Shown here piece after piece: positions 54,137 through 58,371 of a stretch of 58,371 nucleotides of DNA. The translations under genes were made by a program, and so were the position numbers. The notes under the pieces were generated by a model. That model saw only the letters and a program-made list of their open reading frames with translations, was not told the origin of the DNA and made no database searches. The DNA comes from Bdellovibrionales bacterium RIFOXYC1_FULL_37_79 (lineage in GTDB: Bacteria > Bdellovibrionota > Bacteriovoracia > Bacteriovoracales > Bacteriovoracaceae), in NCBI GenBank assembly GCA_001770015.1, contig MEQB01000013.1:1-58371 (forward strand), given 5' to 3'. The first letter of the stretch is position 1; every line of letters starts with the position of its first letter.

Positions 54137-54562
54137 TTACTTCAAGCCTATGACCAATTTTTCTTGGCACACCATCAGGTTTTTATCCTTTCGGCCTAGA
54201 TACTCTTTTCTTACTTTTAAAGTGATTGCATCAATGGGACACACCTCTTCGCAGACAAAACAGCTAAGACATCGACTATAATCAATATTCATTTTGACCT
54301 CCTGATGGTGTACAAGTTTCACTTCTATACAACCACTAGGACATGCCCTCTCACAAATTTTACAACCGTTGCAAATGATTTTATTTTTTTGATTCACCAC
54401 GAGAGTCGGCAAACTTAAAACCCTTTGGTTATGTCGATTGCCTGTAACGGGTTTTATTTTGCCTAAAAAAAGAGATTTTATAAAAGTGCTCATCAATTTT
54501 AATATTTTTAAAACCGCACTCCCAAAACTATTTATTTTAAAATCACCAATATGAGGAATCAT
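54137..54562 (-). CDS. NuoI-like 2[4Fe-4S] protein
   Basis: A 141-aa NuoI-type protein. Two ferredoxin motifs are C64, C67, C70, C74 and C98, C101, C104, C108. The N-terminal amphipathic stretch matches NuoI. It would pass electrons between NuoG-type and NuoB clusters. Last gene of the nuoB-nuoCD-nuoI unit, 11 nt after nuoCD. No membrane-arm gene follows. Confidence 0.85.
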   Translation of the reverse strand: MIPHIGDFKINSFGSAVLKILKLMSTFIKSLFLGKIKPVTGNRHNQRVLSLPTLVVNQKNKIICNGCKICERACPSGCIEVKLVHHQEVKMNIDYSRCLSCFVCEEVCPIDAITLKVRKEYLGRKDKNLMVCQEKLVIGLK

Positions 54563-54573
54563 ATATTTCTCAC

Positions 54574-56256
54574 TTAACGATCCACCTCATGAATATTTAT
54601 ATCAAAAGATCGCAAAAGTAGCGGTAGCCGTTTAATATTTTCATTTTTAATAATATCTGGAAACGATGACAGCAATTTATAAGATGGCCCGCTTAACTTG
54701 AATCGATACGGCAAAAAATCTCCGAGCGTTTTAACAAAAATACCGATAGATCCTCTAGCATTTTCTATTCTTGAAAAATGCTCTCTGGCCAAAAGTTGCG
54801 GTCCATGACTGTAATATGCATCATATTTTTGAAAATTGATCTCTGACTCATTTAATTTATCTTTGTCAACCGGTCCCCCATTTTCTAGTTTGACGAAATA
54901 CTGGCCACTGGGGATATTATCTAAAATTTGGGAAATAATTCGCACCGACTCATAAACCTCTCTAATTCGGACATAATAACGGTCATAAGCATTTCCATAT
55001 GCGCCCAGTGGCACCTCAAATTCAACTTCATGATACAGATAATAGGGGGCATTTTTCCTTAAATCATATTTTATACCACATGCCCTCAAATTCGGTCCAT
55101 CCAGGCCATATTTCATAGCATCTTTGGCCGTTATCGCGTTGGTTTTGAGTTGATCAATCCATTGCATGGATTTAGTCAACTGCTTCTCCAGTTGCCTGAC
55201 TTTTTTTTCAAACTTGCCGATTGATTGCAAAATAAAAACCACTGTTTCTCTTTTAATGTCCTGGTAAAAACCGCCAAATCGATGAATATTTCTGGCATGG
55301 TTAAAAAGTCCCAATTGGAACATGTACTCATCAAACATTTGTAATATATCCTTCATAAACCAGGTGGCCACATCGTTTAATGAAAACTCCAGCATTCGCT
55401 TTATCGTTTGTAAATGATCATTGATCCGGTCCATTTCAAAATACAGCATCCTTAAAGCAGCGATCCGGTCATTAATGGGTATTTGGAGAATTTCTTCCAC
55501 CGTTTTACACCAGAGAATCGGTAACGAATTTCCAGAAAGACATTTGTATTTATGTAATAGTTGTAAAACGCTATGAGCATTCAACTCTTCAAACTTTTTT
55601 TCAAGACCCAGATGATGATAACCAATTTCAATTTTTGAGGCACCTATGCAATCTTCCTTAAGCTCCGTCAATAGGCGAAATTGATTATTGATGAAGGGGT
55701 GAAAAGGACCAAAACTAAACCATTGCTTAGTAGAATTCACCGTCGGCACCAAGACACCGTCAATCTTCAGGGACTTTCTATAAGTAGGCTCCTTAATCAC
55801 TGCACCAGTCTCATTTTTCCTAAGTACCAAGCCTTGAACGTTATCATGAGTAAGTAACTGTTGATGACGAGTGGAAGTATTTTTAATCCCCAAAAATTCA
55901 AAAATCTCTCTTAAATACCAGTCGCCGGTCATCCACAAGTTGGAAAAATCACAAAGGGGTTCATCGCTTGTCAAACTGGTCTTAAGAAATATTATTTGCG
56001 AGTCAACTGGTCGTTCCAGGATAAAGAGCAGTTCAAAATCACCCTGAGCTTGTTTGACCGCCGCAGAGTAAGCAATCACATCCACCAATTTCAAAAACTG
56101 ATATCGTTCTTTTAATATTTTCAAACTTTCAAGCAAATTTTTATGTTTAATATTAAAAGTACAATATCCTTCGCGCTCGGTGGACACCTCACATTCGATT
56201 AAAAGGTTAAACTCTTTAACCAGGATTTCTTTTGAATATTCAAAGGTCCAATTCAT
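54574..56256 (-). CDS. NuoCD-like fused subunit
   Basis: 560 aa. Residues 1-150 are NuoC-like, 185-560 NuoD-like, as in fused NuoCD. NuoD text is clear: FGPFHPF, DRINDHL, GLDGPNLRACGIKYDLRKNAPY, GNAYDRYYVRIREVYESVRII, and the SFDINIHEVDR end. The second His of the quinone site (GPQHPxxHG) is replaced by Asn (HPFINNQ). The site of the quinone Tyr (in LDY) aligns to Cys in KYKCLSG. NiFe ligands (CxxC pairs) are absent, so it is neither a usual quinone reductase nor a hydrogenase. Its nuoB partner ends at the shared base 56256. Confidence 0.87.
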   Translation of the reverse strand: MNWTFEYSKEILVKEFNLLIECEVSTEREGYCTFNIKHKNLLESLKILKERYQFLKLVDVIAYSAAVKQAQGDFELLFILERPVDSQIIFLKTSLTSDEPLCDFSNLWMTGDWYLREIFEFLGIKNTSTRHQQLLTHDNVQGLVLRKNETGAVIKEPTYRKSLKIDGVLVPTVNSTKQWFSFGPFHPFINNQFRLLTELKEDCIGASKIEIGYHHLGLEKKFEELNAHSVLQLLHKYKCLSGNSLPILWCKTVEEILQIPINDRIAALRMLYFEMDRINDHLQTIKRMLEFSLNDVATWFMKDILQMFDEYMFQLGLFNHARNIHRFGGFYQDIKRETVVFILQSIGKFEKKVRQLEKQLTKSMQWIDQLKTNAITAKDAMKYGLDGPNLRACGIKYDLRKNAPYYLYHEVEFEVPLGAYGNAYDRYYVRIREVYESVRIISQILDNIPSGQYFVKLENGGPVDKDKLNESEINFQKYDAYYSHGPQLLAREHFSRIENARGSIGIFVKTLGDFLPYRFKLSGPSYKLLSSFPDIIKNENIKRLPLLLRSFDINIHEVDR

Positions 56257-56714
56257 TATTCCAACTCTTTACTTTTTTTCAAAATCAAATCATCTAAATT
56301 TGCCATAAAATCCTCCATGGCGTTTGCATCTACCGGACAACCGGTCAAATAATAGTCCACTGTGATAAACCGTTCGACTCCAGTTAAAGCATTATAACCA
56401 TTAAAGGCTCCCGCATTGGATGCACAATTACCCAGGGCAACCACTATTTTAAAATCAGGCATATCTGCATAAATTTTTAATAAAACATTTAACAAAAGTG
56501 GATTGATTATTCCGTGGATAAACAAATAGTTTGCCTGTCTGGGACTATCAACAATCTTCAAGGTATAGTTTGCCTGCGCAAGCAACGCCCTTAATTCGGT
56601 GGATAAGTCCTCCTGCACACAGCATCCATTACCAAAAACCACGGCATTGATATTTTTCCGGGTACTCCAATTTTTTATGCTTTCAATCATTATGTCCGAC
56701 CGCCCATGTCCCAA
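56256..56714 (-). CDS. NuoB-like [4Fe-4S] subunit
   Basis: A 152-aa NuoB/PSST-family protein that carries cluster N2. Ligands are GNGCC (C31, C32), GNCASNAGAF (C97) and TGCPVDANAM (C126). SPRQAN matches the family's SPRQAD. ATG at 56714 follows the preceding lipoprotein gene after 3 nt. An ATG at 56690 is an alternative. It forms an operon with nuoCD and nuoI. Confidence 0.87.
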   Translation of the reverse strand: MGHGRSDIMIESIKNWSTRKNINAVVFGNGCCVQEDLSTELRALLAQANYTLKIVDSPRQANYLFIHGIINPLLLNVLLKIYADMPDFKIVVALGNCASNAGAFNGYNALTGVERFITVDYYLTGCPVDANAMEDFMANLDDLILKKSKELE

Positions 56715-56717
56715 ATT

Positions 56718-58331
56718 CTAAAAAGTATTTCGTTTACCATTAATATGGAATCCCTCCCATTGAACATCACTGGGGAAAATAAACTCATTTTCATCCTCTG
56801 AAATAAAATTCCCTTCCTTGACCATCATCCCTTGAATCCTGCGCCACAAAGAATCAGGTTCCTTGATACAACTAATCCTCTTGGAGGAGACTTTCACCCA
56901 TGCATATAGCTTTTCGTGGGAACCGGCATAAAAATCATAGGTAACATATCTATAAAATTGTTCATTGGAATTATTCATCATACGGTTAAACAGTACTGGT
57001 AATTTTTCAAAAGCAGCATCCAAAGCCTCTGATGAGCAAGACGTTAACTCTTCATATTGATCAAGGGCCCACTTACCTTGAGTGGTGCGATAATTTTGAA
57101 ACCATTCCCGCTTGGAACAATTATAAATATAATTTAAATCATTGGCATAAAAGAACCCTTCCAGATAAGCAAAAAACCAATGCCTTTGCATATCTTCGTT
57201 GAGATTGGCCGCCATGACGTTTTTGGAACAGATGGCATATTTTTCCTTGAATTTTTTATAAAACTGGACCAAAAAGGCTGAAAAATTATCTTTGGATAAT
57301 TCGATAATTTTTTGCTCCATCATTTCCCTTCTTAATTTGATCAAATCAGCAGTCTCCAGTTTTTTGTCCGTTTTTTGTTTTTGTAAATTCTTTTCTATCA
57401 CGCTGTTTATCCAATTTTTATCACTCAGCTTGGCCTTGATAATTTTAATTTCATTTACTTTTTTCCAAATATAATCATACATTTCGTGACAGCTATTTCT
57501 AAGCTTCATCAAATCTTCAAATCGATACAGATAACCTTTTTCAATGGCAAACAAAAGTGCTCTGTCCGCATCGATTTCATCTACCACCCGTACATAAGGG
57601 GACTCGAGTCCTTGATCAAAGGTTCTGCCTGAAGCATTTGCCAGGTACGCCACAGTATATTTCCAATCAACTTCTTTCTTTAAATCATACAGATCTTTGA
57701 CATAAGTATATTTTTCGTAAGTTGGATCAACCGCCACTAACACCAGTCTGGCAAGCCACTCATTATTCGCTAGACAGGGATATTTTTCACATCTTTGCTC
57801 GACCACTCCCCCCACGACTCTGACCCGATGAGAACCCACGGCATGACTTAAGGCCCTTTTATAAATATCCTTTGCTCCAAACACGATTATTTTTTGAGGT
57901 AATCCAGCACCATCAAGTAATCTGGGGATGAAGCCTTCGGTAAAATTGGGCTTATAAATAGTACCACTATAATTATTCCAAACATCTTTCTGTTTACATA
58001 GATGGAATTTGCTAAAAAGTTTGCCTGAGTAAAGATCTATGTCGAATCGCTTGGTTTCACCTTCAGGAGTCAGTACAACAAAGTTAATCATTTGATCTTT
58101 TTGGGAGGAAAAAGGTACCAGATCAAAGAACGGATGAGCCGCCACCATCTTTTCTTCCAACTTATTGGAATAGATATTTTTCGTATCAAACCACACCGGT
58201 TTGGCCGGCAAAAATTCAACATTATGTTTTATAAGCGGGGCACTACACGAGAAAACACTGATCACCACCATAATCGTAGTTACTAATACTTTTTTTTTTG
58301 TTTGACAGATCCCTAGTAAATAGTTCAACAT
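56718..58331 (-). CDS. Large lipoprotein of unknown function, 537 aa
   Basis: Signal peptide with lipobox VFSC (Cys29). The mature part has no recognised domain. It has seven or more Cys, a Lys/Glu-rich coiled-coil-like section (~285-350) and several aromatic clusters. AAGGAGT is 12 nt before the ATG, a long spacing. It lies 3 nt upstream of nuoB on the same strand, so it is probably cotranscribed with the NuoBCDI-like genes and could be their membrane anchor, although nothing in sequence proves it. Confidence 0.78.
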   Translation of the reverse strand: MLNYLLGICQTKKKVLVTTIMVVISVFSCSAPLIKHNVEFLPAKPVWFDTKNIYSNKLEEKMVAAHPFFDLVPFSSQKDQMINFVVLTPEGETKRFDIDLYSGKLFSKFHLCKQKDVWNNYSGTIYKPNFTEGFIPRLLDGAGLPQKIIVFGAKDIYKRALSHAVGSHRVRVVGGVVEQRCEKYPCLANNEWLARLVLVAVDPTYEKYTYVKDLYDLKKEVDWKYTVAYLANASGRTFDQGLESPYVRVVDEIDADRALLFAIEKGYLYRFEDLMKLRNSCHEMYDYIWKKVNEIKIIKAKLSDKNWINSVIEKNLQKQKTDKKLETADLIKLRREMMEQKIIELSKDNFSAFLVQFYKKFKEKYAICSKNVMAANLNEDMQRHWFFAYLEGFFYANDLNYIYNCSKREWFQNYRTTQGKWALDQYEELTSCSSEALDAAFEKLPVLFNRMMNNSNEQFYRYVTYDFYAGSHEKLYAWVKVSSKRISCIKEPDSLWRRIQGMMVKEGNFISEDENEFIFPSDVQWEGFHINGKRNTF

Positions 58332-58350
58332 TGTTGGGTAATTACTCCTT

Positions 58351-58371
58351 GCCCGGGTGGTGAAACGGTAG
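58351..58371 (+). tRNA. tRNA-Leu, 5' end only (runs off the window)
   Basis: The last 21 bases (GCCCGGGTGG then TGAAACGGTAG) match the acceptor 5' strand and D-arm of tRNA-Leu, close to the start of the tRNA-Leu at 133-217. The anticodon is outside the window. Confidence 0.65.

Noticed and set aside
54137-56714. NiFe hydrogenase (Ech or Hyc type)
   Set aside because: The large subunit-like protein lacks the N- and C-terminal CxxC pairs for Ni-Fe, and the end is NuoD-like (HEVDR).
1-58371. Mobile element, integrase, prophage or genomic island boundary
   Set aside because: No transposase, integrase, attachment repeat or phage gene was recognised, despite tRNA genes at both edges.

Overview
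The window is AT-rich chromosomal DNA from a Gram-negative bacterium. Several features point to the Bdellovibrionota, most likely the Bacteriovorax/Bacteriovoracia side: many lipoproteins and secreted proteins without known relatives, an outer-membrane-type protein, a giant RCC1-repeat lipoprotein, a murein peptide amidase, a stand-alone FliG C-terminal protein and a TPR/winged-helix regulator. The lineage is inferred from gene content only. No rRNA, CRISPR array, transposase or prophage was seen. A complete tRNA-Leu(GAG) lies near the left edge, and the first 21 bases of what looks like a second tRNA-Leu end the window.

Layout. 0-10.8 kb: housekeeping and small accessory genes. These are mnmA and a divergent mnmA paralogue flanking an M28-type protein with altered metal ligands, a P-loop-less ABC-ATPase-like protein, an orphan cytosine-5 DNA methyltransferase, mpaA with a PTPS-III type pterin enzyme, tyrS, rnhA and an FKBP lipoprotein. 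10.8-17 kb: the conserved rimP-nusA-infB-rbfA-truB operon on the minus strand. 17-25 kb: rimI, a TPR/winged-helix regulator, thrS (lacking its TGS domain), ddl, hpf, thyX and a glycosyltransferase. 25.2-32 kb: an unusual redox operon (below). 32-46 kb: a Cys-rich lipoprotein, htpG, dksA, a decayed toxin next to an intact antitoxin, two secreted proteins of unknown function, an HD-GYP protein, FliG-C, map and aat. 46-54 kb: one 7.7 kb gene for a lipoprotein with 12 Ig-like repeats and 14 RCC1 repeats. 54-58.3 kb: a nuoB-nuoCD-nuoI-like cluster behind a large lipoprotein gene.

The most striking system is the operon at 25267-32006. A tungsten/molybdenum aldehyde:ferredoxin oxidoreductase (AOR) appears cut in two. 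Its N-terminal pterin-binding domain is fused in front of NuoE, NuoF and a 2[4Fe-4S] ferredoxin. Its C-terminal domains are fused behind a NuoG-like [2Fe-2S]/2[4Fe-4S] module. A short ThiF-like E1 enzyme, a ThiS/MoaD-like carrier ending in Gly-Gly and an Old Yellow Enzyme family flavoprotein with a C-terminal Cys cluster follow. The first four genes overlap by 1-4 nt. The NuoF part lacks the loop that normally contacts FMN and NADH. About 24 kb away, NuoB-, NuoCD- and NuoI-like proteins are encoded without any membrane-arm subunit, and the NuoD part has lost the quinone-site Tyr and His. Between them the two loci encode all peripheral-arm subunit types of complex I (B, C, D, E, F, G, I) and none of the membrane arm. 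I infer, without proof, that they may form a membrane-arm-free oxidoreductase built around an AOR active site.
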